NCBI GenBank assembly: GCA_036245525.1
Contig: BTPG01000003.1
Span: forward strand, 156,337,507 to 156,401,506
Reading direction: 5' to 3'
DNA: 64,000 nucleotides
Source of the DNA: Semisulcospira habei
Lineage: Eukaryota > Mollusca > Gastropoda > Semisulcospiridae
Positions 23,310-36,400 of this stretch are shown here, one piece after another. Below the pieces are notes generated by a model, which was not told where the DNA came from, did not search any database, and saw nothing but the letters and a program-made list of their open reading frames with translations. A program made the position numbers and the translations under genes. Each line of letters begins with the position of its first letter. Position 1 is the first letter of the stretch.

Positions 23310-26294
23310 TGCGTGTGTGCGTACGTGCGCGTGTAATTCAGATGATGATGACACAACGTTTTACTTTTGACCAGGATTACCACTTTGGCTGTCGCAAGCG
23401 GTTTTTGTCGCGATGATTCCGGCAGGAATCATCGCGACAAAAATCGCTACCGACAGGGAAAGGGTTAAATCTCACTCAAGCACAGTTTGACCTGTTTGCA
23501 AACTGTTCTGCTTACTTCTAACGTATTCGCGAAGTGTGCAAGGCCTTGTCACCGCCTCCACACACTGAGCTTAATAAGCCAAAGTCCATTTGGTTTCCTC
23601 TGAAGTTTACGAGTACAAGAAAAAACAAAAACTGAACGGGAAGCGATGTAGCTGTTAATTTCATGGCTGTTAATTTAATCTAACTGTTAATTTAAAAGGT
23701 AAGCGAGTGCATGCTTAACCCGTATCATTCGGAATACACCAGTGTGTGACTAAAATAGTTCAAGGGTAGTGCCAGAATAGCTTGGCGCCTCTCGGCGCCA
23801 AGCTATTCTGGCACCACCCTTGAACTCAAGCCATTGGTCTATATCCTTATCTGTAAGTACTATAATGCAGCTTACATATAGCAGTGTACAAATTTGAAGC
23901 TTTTAGCCTCAGTATGATATGGGTTAAGGGAAGGTCAACATGATACACGTGTGTGCTGGTCTGTGATTTTGGACCATATGGCCGAAAGCCGTATGGTCCG
24001 AAATCACAGACCAGCAGTGCTCATAGAACATCATTCTATTCTTGAATTGCAGGCTTGCCGAAAAGGCCTACGATGTGAAGCGACGATGACTAAACGACCA
24101 CGGCGTCTGGTAACGGCGACGTTCCTTCCCGTCAAAAGTGGACGCAGTAGGTTGGTCAGCATGAACCGGCTCCCGCGGCGAAAGCGAAGCTCCGACAAGA
24201 GCAAAAAGAAACAGAAAGGTACACGTTAGCCCAGACCTGCGCAAACATCACTTCCGGACTGGTATGGAGATTAGCGGGTACAACTAGGACTATACATAGT
24301 AGTTATATGCTGCAGTGGCGTAGGGCGGCTAGGTCGGTGTAGCCCTGACATGGTATGGCCAGATTATCATAAGGTAGTACAAGTATGCTTACGTCCTTTT
24401 TGTTCTTGAGCCATACCTCTTCTTGGTCCGACTTATTATACAAGTTTTCTTGGGCCAGTTCATTGCTCAGAAGATCTCTTGCCACCAGCAGAAAAATGAC
24501 TGAGAAAGTATCCTCGTTCTGCGAAAAACAGGATAATGATGCCGTCGAAATGCTTCGAGTCATACTAGGGGGATGCATATTGTCCTTTGACCACATCTTG
24601 ATCAACACATTATATCATTCCTGAAGCCGATTTCTTTACAATTTGCTTATTGTCTTATGAAGGCTACATTACAGATTAAGAGATAGATCAACCATTTTAG
24701 TTCTAGGGTGGTGCCAGAATAGCTTGGCGCCTGAGGCGCCAAGCTATTCTGGCACCATGAACTCCGCCCTGAGATGGCCTTAGTCGCCTGCTCGGTGTTA
24801 TACCCAAATAACTAACTAACTAACCACTCTTGAACTATCATAGAAATATATTTTAAGCAGTAGTGTATCAGGATGAAAAGGCTTAATCTCAGTTAACTCC
24901 GCCTTGCGCTGAGTATTAACCCGACAGTCATCGGACTGTCGCTTGCTGTCTTAATATGATGGGCTGAATATATCTGCGACACATTTAGGGATTTTTAGTC
25001 ATTATTTTTATGAAAGAATCCTAACTTGTACGACTGTACAGCAAAACTGACACATTGTTCGAGTTTCATGCAAGTAAATTTTATTAGTTCAACGATCACT
25101 AAATAATACAAAGGGATGGATCTGGAAGGAGGCGAATTCGTAGGGGTTCCGGACCCCTCCACCCCCCCCCCCCCCTCTACCCCCCCTCCCTCTCCCCCCC
25201 CCCACCCTCCCTCCCACCCCCACCGACCCAAAATTGTTTAAAATTTTAGCTCAAAGTCCCGTTTTGGGGTGTTTGGACCCCCCCCCCCCCGCCCTCTCTC
25301 CCTTTTTGACGTTTTGGCGAGTTTCCACAGACACACACACACATACACGCGCGCGCGCGCGCGCGCAACCCCCACCCCCACCCCACATACGCTCCTTGAT
25401 TTTTCGGACACTGGAAGAAGGTGTAGCGTCGGGGAGGCCTTTTGTGTCAGATTGAAGGTCCAAAGCACAAATTTGGAACCCACCAACCCCTCCCACCCCC
25501 GCCCCCTCGAGGCAACTGATCCGCCCCTGATGTTTGCTCTCAGACTGGTACCAAAAAGTGGTTGTTTGAGAAGATATTTGCGAAAAACGTTGTGCGCTCC
25601 GATGTCAAACAAGCTATATCATGTCGCTTCTTTAGTTTGACTTTGATATTTAAAAACTCCTACTGATCTGTACTCTCAGGAAAATCGAGAAAATCGAAAA
25701 GAAGGCCACGGAACCTGCCACGAAGATTGCAAAAACAAATCAGGACAACGGCGATTATGCCCCAGATTTCCGAATCTTCCCAGTGTTCTCAGACGAGCTG
25801 CAGCGATTGGCGCCCTAAGGTGCACGTGAAAAGCGTGAAGGACCAGGTCATCGTGACTTATGAGCCAGTCAACTGTCTGGCCGAGGAAATGGAGCTGACG
25901 CTACAAACAGGTTATCTCTTGACACACCAGCAGATGCTGCTTCCAGTAAGACTTACTTGTAATTGTAGTGTTACGTAAATTACCCGATTTCCGGCAATCA
26001 GAAGTAGGTCAAAATTGCATGTGTTTCGACGAAAACAGTGGATCAAAAGCCAGGACAAACATGCGATATCGTATGTTTGTCCTGGCTTTTAATCCACTGT
26101 TTTCGTCGAAACTCGTGCAATTTTGACCTACTTCTGATTTCCGAACAACGTCTATTAGAAGTAGGTCCAAACTGCGCGCAAACAGCAGTAGGTTAAAAGC
26201 CAGGACAAACATGCGATATCGCATGTTTGTCCCGGCCTTAATCAACTGTTTTCGTCGAAACACGCAATTCACGCTTTAAGCTGATTTTTGTTTT

Positions 26295-26356
<62 letters not shown>

Positions 26357-27287
26357 TGTTACGTGTTGAGTCGTGGTCGTAGTATGATATCACACTAGAC
26401 GGCACGCACTTTAGGTTCTTTTAAAGAAACTTTATTCAGCTGCAACCCGTCACACGTGGCTTAAGGTCATAGACAACACTGGAGTAACAGTTCCAACAAT
26501 ATTTTATTACAGCTATACGATCTCCACGAAATGCGTTCACAAATGCACCAACACTGATATAATGTCTTTTCAGCAAAATGTCCACACTTTGACACAATGC
26601 GTCTCTCATACAATGTACATCACCATACACTGCATAACTCCGTCACTGACAATGAAGCACGATACCTTGGCGTAGCTCAGTGTCAATGTGCTTACGATAC
26701 ACTGCAATTATACAACTTAACAATGTACCGACGCTGTTACATCGCAATTTTACAACTGAACAATGTACACACGTGCCGCTAGCACGATCTTTTATAGTGG
26801 TATGCTTTCCAGAATAATCGAGCAACTTCGCACGGTACAACACAACCAATCAGAACAAAATACGTAACTAAAACTCATAAATATTCATGAGAAAAATTAC
26901 ACCAGAATGGTCACAGTCTACAAAAATCTGGCTGCTATTCCAGCCCCTATGTTGGGAAATCCCCGGCGCGCTACGACGTCACACAAAAGTATGCAGAACA
27001 GGTCACGACCTTGCCCGCATCCTCTGGAAAGTATACGACTATTCTTAACACAATACTGACCGCCACCGCTAAGTTCACGCGCACAGAAAACAACTATGAG
27101 TATTCGAGCGGCTTTCCGCTGAACTTTCTGGAATCAACTCCGTGTATCAAAACAATAAATTCGGCTCTCTGGCCGTGAACGAAAACGAATCTTACTAAAA
27201 AAAGGTACGTGATTCGTAATCATGATAGCTCAATTAAACATCGGATCGCTACCTACGATCAACACATGCACAATCGTAAAAAAAAAA

Positions 27288-27332
<45 letters not shown>

Positions 27333-30300
27333 GCATCATTATTATTATTACAGACATAGCAATCGTTTCACGAGAAACTGTAGAATTTAAAATAATAATA
27401 TGCAAATATGACGCATTTATAAGAGCAGACGAACATGCAATATCGCATGTCTTATTTTGCTCATAGTCGCATACAGAATGAAGTACGCTTCATACTGTTT
27501 ATGTTCAACGCGTACCGCACAATACTAAAAACAGCATGCCGTGTCCTTAAACGCAGTTTTTCTGGCCGCTTTTCCGTAACTACTTGACAATTACTGCACG
27601 TCTCGACGTGTTAACTCACAGTCATTCTTGACGTGCCGCACATGCATACTGACGCGGCCGTGAAATGAAGTTAGCGTTCGAGACATGCCGCTTATTAGAG
27701 AGGTTACGTTTACTCTGAACGACACCCAACAACCATGAACGAGAGCGAAATCACGGCGGGTAACCTACTTGTATTATAAGCATTCGCAACACTCCATACA
27801 TCTTACAAGAGGCATACATCCTTGTTCGTTGTTGGGAGGTTTTCGGCGTAAACGCCTAATCTCTTCATTACGTGGCATGTTTACGCGTATATGCCTATAC
27901 GGCATCAAGTTTATCGAACGTTAACTGCACTTGACGCGTATCCCTATGCAGCACGTCTCCAGTGAGTTCAAATTCCGCTTTTTCGGCACATTTGGAAACA
28001 GTTCCTTAAAGTACCATTACGCATAAATCTGAAGACACGTTTCAGTCAGCACCATGTGTGGTTGTTATGCCTTTTCGACACACCTCACCTAATGAACTTT
28101 AACATCAGTTTGATCACGCAGCACAAGCACAAGGCCGTTAGCGTGCCAATCTATTTTTAGCCGTGTCTCGTACTGAGAGCGTTGTATTTCTACGGAACGG
28201 AGTGGAGTTGTTGATATAAAGACGTGTGCTGAACTGGATTCTCCAGTGTCTAAATGAACCATAACTAGACCTGTGTGAAGCGTTTTTTTTTTAACCATCT
28301 GTTATAGACGTGCATCTTTGAACAGTTACGGCCGTAGTAGGCCTTTAACCCTTTGGCTGTGGGTAGCGGTTCATTTTGTCGCGATGATTCCTGCATGAAT
28401 CATTGCGACAAAAACCTCTACCCACAGCCAAAGGGTTGAATCTCAATATTATCATTTCCCAACAAATTACGATGAGTATGTAGGCTATTTATACGTTTGC
28501 GGATACCGGCGCGTACGATTTGATGCGTGTTGTAACTGGTCGATATATTCTATCTGCAGAACGCCACAACCTACACGTTTACCGGCATCGAGCCTGGAAA
28601 ATACAGAGCTGGGGTGAGTCAATATGTATTGACTGAGTTAAGATGTTTGGTTTTTGCACCATTTATGAGGGGATTCGGGGGTTGCGCTCGCCACCGATTC
28701 CGGCCTATCAGAGGCTCGAACCCAGAACGCTCGCACGATGATTTGAGAGTTAAGTTTAGCTCTGGTTTCGGCTGACTTCGTCAGACAAAAGTCGTCAGAC
28801 GAAACCGAAGCTAAACACAATTTCAAATCACTGTTGTTTCATCCTTTGTGGACTGACTGACTGTGACCGACTATAACTGACGTTAGGCTAGGTTCATTTA
28901 ACCCTTATCATACTGAGGCTAAAAGCTGCAAATTTGTACGCTGCCATATGCAAGCTACATTATAATACTTACAGATAAAGATATAGACCAATGGCTTTAG
29001 TTCAAGGGTGGTGCCAGAATAGCTTGGCGCCTAGAGGCGCCAAGCTACTCTGGCACTACCCTTGAACTATTTTAGTCAAACGTATTTCACACACTCGTGT
29101 ATTCCGAATGATAAGGGTTAACGCATTTAACTTCACATTTAACGCAATCTGCTCCATGGCAGGCTTCGATTGCTAAAATTCGCCTATACAACGGGTTACC
29201 CACGTTGTCTTATCTCAGCTAAGACTTTGGGAAATACGTGCGTTGGGTTGAATGAGTTAACAACAGTTTTAGTAGTATGCCTTACAATACTGCTGGACAA
29301 AAGGGCTGACTTAACCCTTTGGGTGTCGGTAGCGGTTTTAGTCGCGATGATTCCTGTCGGAATCATCGCGACTAAAACCGCTACAGACACGCACAGTGTT
29401 AAAGCGGTCTGTTTCGCTTTGCTTAAAATTCGCCGATTTTATCAGTGTTGTCTTGCCTCAACTTAAGACTTGTATACTCATCTTTTCACAATCTATGTGA
29501 GTAGGCACGTGTACTAGAGATTTCCACCGCCTTTTGAGCGTAGCGAACGTGCGTGCAAGCGAGAAAAAGAGCAGAAAACGTTTTTTTCTGTTTTACGACA
29601 CCCGGCTCTGAAAACTGTATAAGTTAACCCTCTGGGTGTTGGCAGCGGTTTTAGTCACGCGATGATTCCTACTGAGTACCTGCGTCTGCATGAACTGGGG
29701 GAGGGGGAGGAGATTTTTTTTTCCATTTGGTGTAAGACTGCAACTTAAAATGGCCGATACAGTAGCAGCATCCCATCCAGGCAGTACAGGGTTAATAGGT
29801 GGCAATGCCTATTTTTATAAATGTGCTTAGCAAGTCTTAAAATAATGCTGGGGAAAAGGGCTAGCTTAAATTATGAAGTTTGAAAGTCGTAAAATGAAAG
29901 ACTTCTCTGCTCTTTTTCACTGAAGAGAGTTTTTTTCCGTTACAAGCGGCAGTGGAAAACGCGACCTCTGGCACGTGTGCGGCTTACTCAGTCACATGGA
30001 TTGTGAAAGAAGAGTAGAAATGTCTTAAGTTGAGGCAAGACAACATTGATAACACCTGCTGTTGTATCGGCGAATTTTAAGCAAAGCGAAACAGACCGCT
30101 TTAACCCTGTGCGTGTCGGTAGCGGTTTTAGTCGCGATGATTCCGACAGGAATCATCGCGACTAAAACCGCTACCGACACCCAAAGGGTTACCCGTCAGC
30201 CCTTTTGTCCAGCATTATTGTAAGACATTTAAAAACTTTTGTTAACTCATTCAACCCCACGCATGTATTTCCCAAAATTTGGAGGTATCATCTAACGACT

Positions 30301-30814
30301 ATGCACCTGCTGCAGGAGATGGATCGACCATGACAATTGAAGGGTAGTGCCAGATAAGCTTGGCGACGACAGGCGCCAAGCTAATCTGGCACTTCCCTTG
30401 AATTATCATGGTCGATCCATCTCCTGTTGTAGTGCATCATGGCTGATTGGGTTAATGAGATATTGAACACTATGAACCCTTTACTGTCTGGAAAAGGTGG
30501 CTTGAACAGCGTGCTAGTATTAAGTCCAAACTGAGGTTTGTTTCTTACCTGATTTTACAGTTCCGACCAAGAGGGAGTGAGTGTCATAACGGGCCCGAAG
30601 TCGTGTCTGAATACTTTACAATAAATGGTGAGTGATTTTCTTTGAACTATACATATGACACGTTGAGAAAATGAAATTCGATGCATCCAGGCTGCAGAAA
30701 CATGATCACATGAGCTAAGACTTAGCCAGCAGGAGACATATAGATTTTTTCGCGTCCCACACCTGCTTGATTAATGTGCGTATCTATTTTTTGAAGCCGT
30801 TAGACGCGCGGTTT

Positions 30815-30864
<50 letters not shown>

Positions 30865-33412
30865 CGTGCAAACTGTTTCCACGTGATAAGGACGGGTTAA
30901 GCAATCTACATAAACATAGCAACACAGAGGTAATTCCGCCAGCAACAGACAGGCAGATTCTTTCAAGCCCCCGCGCTCTGCTGTCTAAATACTAGTGTGT
31001 GTTAAAAGTTTGTCTGTGCCTGGTTGGTTGGTTAGTTTAAAGGGTTTAACCTCCACGGCACAGGAGTGATAAAGGACGGGCGGGTTTTGGGGGACAGAGA
31101 CAGCTATTCAATTCAGGCGCACTGAAGCTAAGCCACTTCAGTTTAGTTCACTTTTAACGGAAATTCTGTCTGATGTCTGTGCACATCTCATCAAATGCAC
31201 CCCACCCCTTCCTCCCGCCCCAAAATTCTGTAAATTGCTATAAGAAAGTCCCATTTTGGGATGTTTGGATTGTCCCCTTACCCCCTACCCCCGCTCCCCC
31301 CCCCCCCCTCTTTGTTTGATATTTTGGCAAGTGGTGAGAGTCTTTACAATGGTGAGTCTTCACACGCACGCGCTCTCCCCCCCCCCCCCCCCCCCCCCCA
31401 TTTTTATATCTTTTGATGTCTGCGTCACAGCTGTGGGAGACAGATCGACCATGATAGTTCAAGGGTCAGGGGTGGATGGGGGGGGGGTGGTTCCAGGAGC
31501 TCCGGACCCCCCCCCCCCCCCCCGCCCACCACCACCACCACCTCCCCCCCCCCCCCACCCAACTTTAAAAAAATGCTTTAAGAAAGTCACTTTTTGAATG
31601 CTTAGAACCCCCCCCCCCCCCAACTTTGTTTGATATTTTGGCGAATGATGAGAGTCATAACACGCGCCGCCCCCCCGCCCACCTCCCCCCCCCTCCTCCT
31701 CCCCCCCCCCAATTGTTGCGCCTTTATGCGATCCATGTTTCATTTTCTCAATCTTTGTGAGATGAATCTATTGTTTCTTGACCATCCGCATTCCAGCTTC
31801 TGCCTCTCCAGTTCCTGACTACACCTTGCACACTTTCCAGTCATGTAGTCATTCGAGCATGCAGACTATTTGACACCCTGTATCTTTCCACCCATCCTTC
31901 AGTCCCGCACTGGTTTTTGTTGTTGTTGTTGTTGTTGTTTTGTTTTTGTTTTGTTCGGGTTGTTTTTTTTTTTTTGTTTTTTTTTGTCTTGTTTCAGTGT
32001 TTGTTTTTGTTGTTTTGGGGGATTTCGGGGGTTTTGGGGTTGTTGTTTTTTTCTTTTTATTGTGTGTATGTGTGTGTGGTGAACCCCTTGATTGCCGTGA
32101 AAAAAGTGAACACGATCCAACCGCAAGAGATATAGATCCTCATGAGCCCCCGCGACTGTAGGGGCTCATGAAGATCTATGTCTCTTGCTGAGACCAGTTT
32201 GTATCCATGTTTCTTGGACCGTATTGGGTTTTGGCCGTTGAATGAACCAAGATTTCAGAAACAAAAATGTTTGTACAGTGTACGTACAGAGGGCAGGGAA
32301 GGGGTTAAGTGACACATCATTAACACAAATAGTAATTAAGTGTTACAACTAAACGAAACCGCCCTGTCGTCATTATTCAACTGCTGTCACTGGACTTGGT
32401 ATTTTTCAGGCCCCTTCCGTCGTCAGTTATAAATAATTAAGTTCTGAGCTCCACTCAGTGTATCGATGTGGTGGTTGTTGCAGGCACAGCACCAGTTCCG
32501 ATCATCAACTCTGTCGAACACACGACCGTGACCAGAATCACACCCATGTGCACCCGATGGCACCCGTCCGTCAACGCCAGCGTACACGATAGCGCAGGGG
32601 TGTATGTGATCGTCATATACTACGAGACTGACAACCTAAACGCCTCGTACATAGAGGTCGCGCTGGAGTCAGAGCCGGACAACCGCATAGTGCAAGGCAT
32701 GAACGTGTCTCCGGTGAGTAATTCTGATTACGTCCAGTAGGCAACAGGGGCCAGCTGCATGAGTGAGCCGCTTAGTCTGGCTGGCGCAGGTCTAATCTCA
32801 CGCATGCAATCGGCCCCCAGGTCTTCGAGGCAGCATTGGCCTCTTCTGGCCTGCGCACGGCCGTGCGGCGTGTGCGGGACTATGCTTGAGGCCGACGTCA
32901 TAGCGAGAACATTATTCCATTTGTAGCACGGGACATGCGGCAATGTGGAGCATTTTCGGAAGTGACAGTTGAAAAACAACCAGTGTGCAGTGTCACTGGG
33001 GTCGGTAATTGAATCGCGAAACGCGATAGCGTTTAAGCCCAAACCTATAAGCCACCGCGAACACACAGGAGCAGTAAGTTTACAGGGAAACGAGAGTTAA
33101 TACATTAACCCAGAAATTCACCGGCGTCAAACTTATAGTGGCTGCTGCTACAGTCACTTGGAGTGTCTTTTTTTTTATTTTATTTTTTTTTTACGATAGA
33201 CAGCACTCAGATGAACAAGCCAGCACTTCAAACCATTAGTCCAAGAGCTAGCCCGGTCCTCCATGCACCTCCCCCCCCCCCCCCACCCCACCCTCCAGCT
33301 AAAACGGAGCGCCTTGCGTAGTGGCTTGCGCAGGATTTAAGCGCACTCATACAAGATTCCGATGTGTTTCCGACGATTTTATGGATTCCCAAAATGTCGC
33401 ATTTTTTTTAAT

Positions 33413-33457
<45 letters not shown>

Positions 33458-36400
33458 CCTTGGGAGACTTATCATTATTTTGTTATAATGCCTTTTTTCC
33501 TTGCAAATACATGTGCGACGCCTTCGAGTACGCAATGCCTGTCCGGATATAGTACATCGATCGGAAGTCACTTGTCAGCCAGTGACACATTTTCTTTATA
33601 AACCCTTGCAGACGGAAAAAACAAGGGGAGGGTGGAGGTCTCTTTCTTTGCCTCTTGCTTTCCACATACAAAAGGTCTGAGTCCACGATAAGGCAATGGC
33701 ATGTGGTACTGCCTTTTCGCGGATTCAGGCTTTGAGCGACACTGAGCGTTAGATTCACGAGCTGATTTGTGTGTGTGTTTTTTTTTTTATTTTTTTTATT
33801 ACTTCCAGAATATGCAACCAGTCAACTTTACAGGTGTGGCACCTGGAAGATATTTAGCTTTGGTAAGTCGTTTGGTTTTCTTTTGTCTGTGCGTCAGTGT
33901 ATATGAAGACACTCGCTTGTTTTTTTCGAAACATGGTTCATGTTGGTTTGATACTACACACCTCCGTGACTACCAGGAAAATGTTAATACGATCCAACTG
34001 CACGAGGCAGGGGTCTTCATGAGTCCCGCTCTCCAACCACACTGGGGTCTGACCGCACTGACAAAGCCAAATTCTAACTCCTAGTTGCCGGTTGAGTGAG
34101 TGAGCTTAGTCCTGTGCCAGCCACTAAGCAAGGTGCTCCGCTAAAGCTAAAGCGGAGCAGCTTCCTTAGTGGCTGGCGCAGGACTAAGCTCATTCATCAA
34201 CCGGCCCCAGAAGGACAAGTTTGATACACGGATTTAAAGGGTTGGGGTTGATTTAAGAAGGCATGGTTGCATGACTCCTTTTCTATACCCATTCTGTTAA
34301 CCATTTTCGTTCGAAATACACCAGTGTTTGAAATAAGTTTGACTAAAATAGTTCAAGGGTAGTGCCAGAATAGCTTGGCGCCTCTAGGCGCCAAGCTATT
34401 CTGACACCACCCTTGAATTAAAGCCATTGGTATATATACTGTAAGTACTATAATGTAGCTGCATAATTATGGCAGTGTACACATTTTAAGCTTTTAGCCT
34501 CAGTATGATATGAGTTATCCCTTCGCTGCCAGTGATGAAGAATTCGCGTCTTAAACGACTGCACGCTGACCGATATCCCCGTGAAGAACACAGATATAAA
34601 TGGGGCCAAAAAGAGGCAAAAGGAACATAGGACTAACAAGAGACATAAATAGAGGGGTTATGTCTCTTGCTGCTGGGACGCATTCGCCTTGCCCCGGCAG
34701 TAGTCATCAGGAAGTGATCGCGATTTTCTCAGAATCCATTGCTTTGCCTGAGTTTGTACTACCCTGGAACCGTAACGCGCAATGGCACTATTCTTGAGCT
34801 GTCATCATGATCAGTCCATCTTCCAATGTAACTTGAGGGCATTCGGGGCGCAGACTAATGTATGGTCCAGAACGGCTTCCTGGCAATGCGCACTGGGTTG
34901 AAGGCTGACTGAGTTCCGGATTTCATGTCGGCTGATTGCAGGTTCGCCCCGTGGGATGTACGGACTGTGCTGATTACAAGTATGACGGGACACGGTGTAA
35001 TGCAGCCTTTACCACTTCCAGCACGATCATAGTTTGTAAGTACGCACACATTGTTTGTTTTGTTTGTTTGTTGGCTGCTTGATTGGGCTGGTGGTATGCA
35101 AGTCACAAGTCCAACTGTGAATAAGTTTGATAATAAGTCTTAATCTGATATATATGTAACCCCCTTGTGCATGCAGACACCAGTACTGTGAGCAGCATCG
35201 GTGGTTGCATGCAAGATAGGGTTGAACATTGAAAAGCGCAAAAAGTGGGTTGTCCGTTTCAGACGCAAACTCCCCTCAACCAAGGCCGTCTGAATCCGAG
35301 CCCCAAACAAACACCATGATGAGTGATGCAGAGAAGTCTTCTCACAGTAAGTAAGTCGTCCCTTTTATCCATTGTAATAATAATAATAATAATAATAATA
35401 CAGACACATACCGTCACTCACACCAGCAGGTTGGAGGAGGGGGCCTTATGCAAAACATGCTAAATTAAAGATATATTCCCCAGGATCAAGCATCTCAACA
35501 CAGTCAGAAAACTGTCTGCAACAGATACTGCTGACAGTATGTGTATGGGTCCTTTGTGTACTATCTTAGAGCTTTATGATGTAAATACAATGCCAAATGT
35601 CGAAATTCATCGTTTGGAGGGTGTGTTGTTTTTGTACCCGAGTCGCGAATTTATCGTCTGCCTCGTTTTGAATTAATATGCATATTTATGAGCCTCCGTC
35701 ACAAGAACCCGGGTGACTATCACTGTATCCCAATACCGGCTGCAGGTCACGAGGTCATCGGTGTGATTGAGTAGTCACACTAGTGACGGGTCAGTGTACA
35801 CGTGTACTTACGTTCTCCGGAATGGCTTTGACGTAATAAACCTTCCGTACTCCCTATGCTGTCAAAATCACAACGTGGGTTCTGCTCGACCTGCTAGTAA
35901 TTACTAGTAACGATCGTACATAGTGCGCCGAGGGCGTGGCGTGTTTGGCTCTCGCAAAGCGAACGTGCTTTACGGTGCCTAGTTTGACCTGATCCTTTAC
36001 CCATCGGAACAGCAGACACGTACCGTCTTCCATCACTGAAACAGAACATCGGTATTTATACCGACTTTCTGCACTGCAGTCAATTTCACGTCTCACACGT
36101 CGAGGTCTACGTAAAGCATCATTAGAAACGCCGACACTTGAAATCGGCGCCCTCAGTCGCAGCAGAAACACTACCTCTCTGAATCGAGTGGATGAGAGCC
36201 CGCACAGACAAAAACATGTTACGACCAGCGATGTGCAACTTTGACACACACCGTAGTTTTCAGATCTCTGCAGCATAAAATATGGTACCTAGATCGTAAC
36301 TATATGATAAAACAGGTTTAAAATCTTGCGAAATCAGTAAGAGATAAATTCTACTGAAGATCGTGAAATCTGAAAATCACTAGCGCTCGCGGAAATATAG

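Noticed and set aside
22513..23336. Open frames of repeated Val/Cys or Thr/His across TG tracts
   Set aside because: They are translations of dinucleotide repeats; only the 98-nt segment 22857-22954 has splice signals and non-repetitive coding sequence.
35854..36276. 140-codon minus frame
   Set aside because: Lies in repeat U and is not open in the second copy at 38.0 kb; no coding pattern seen.
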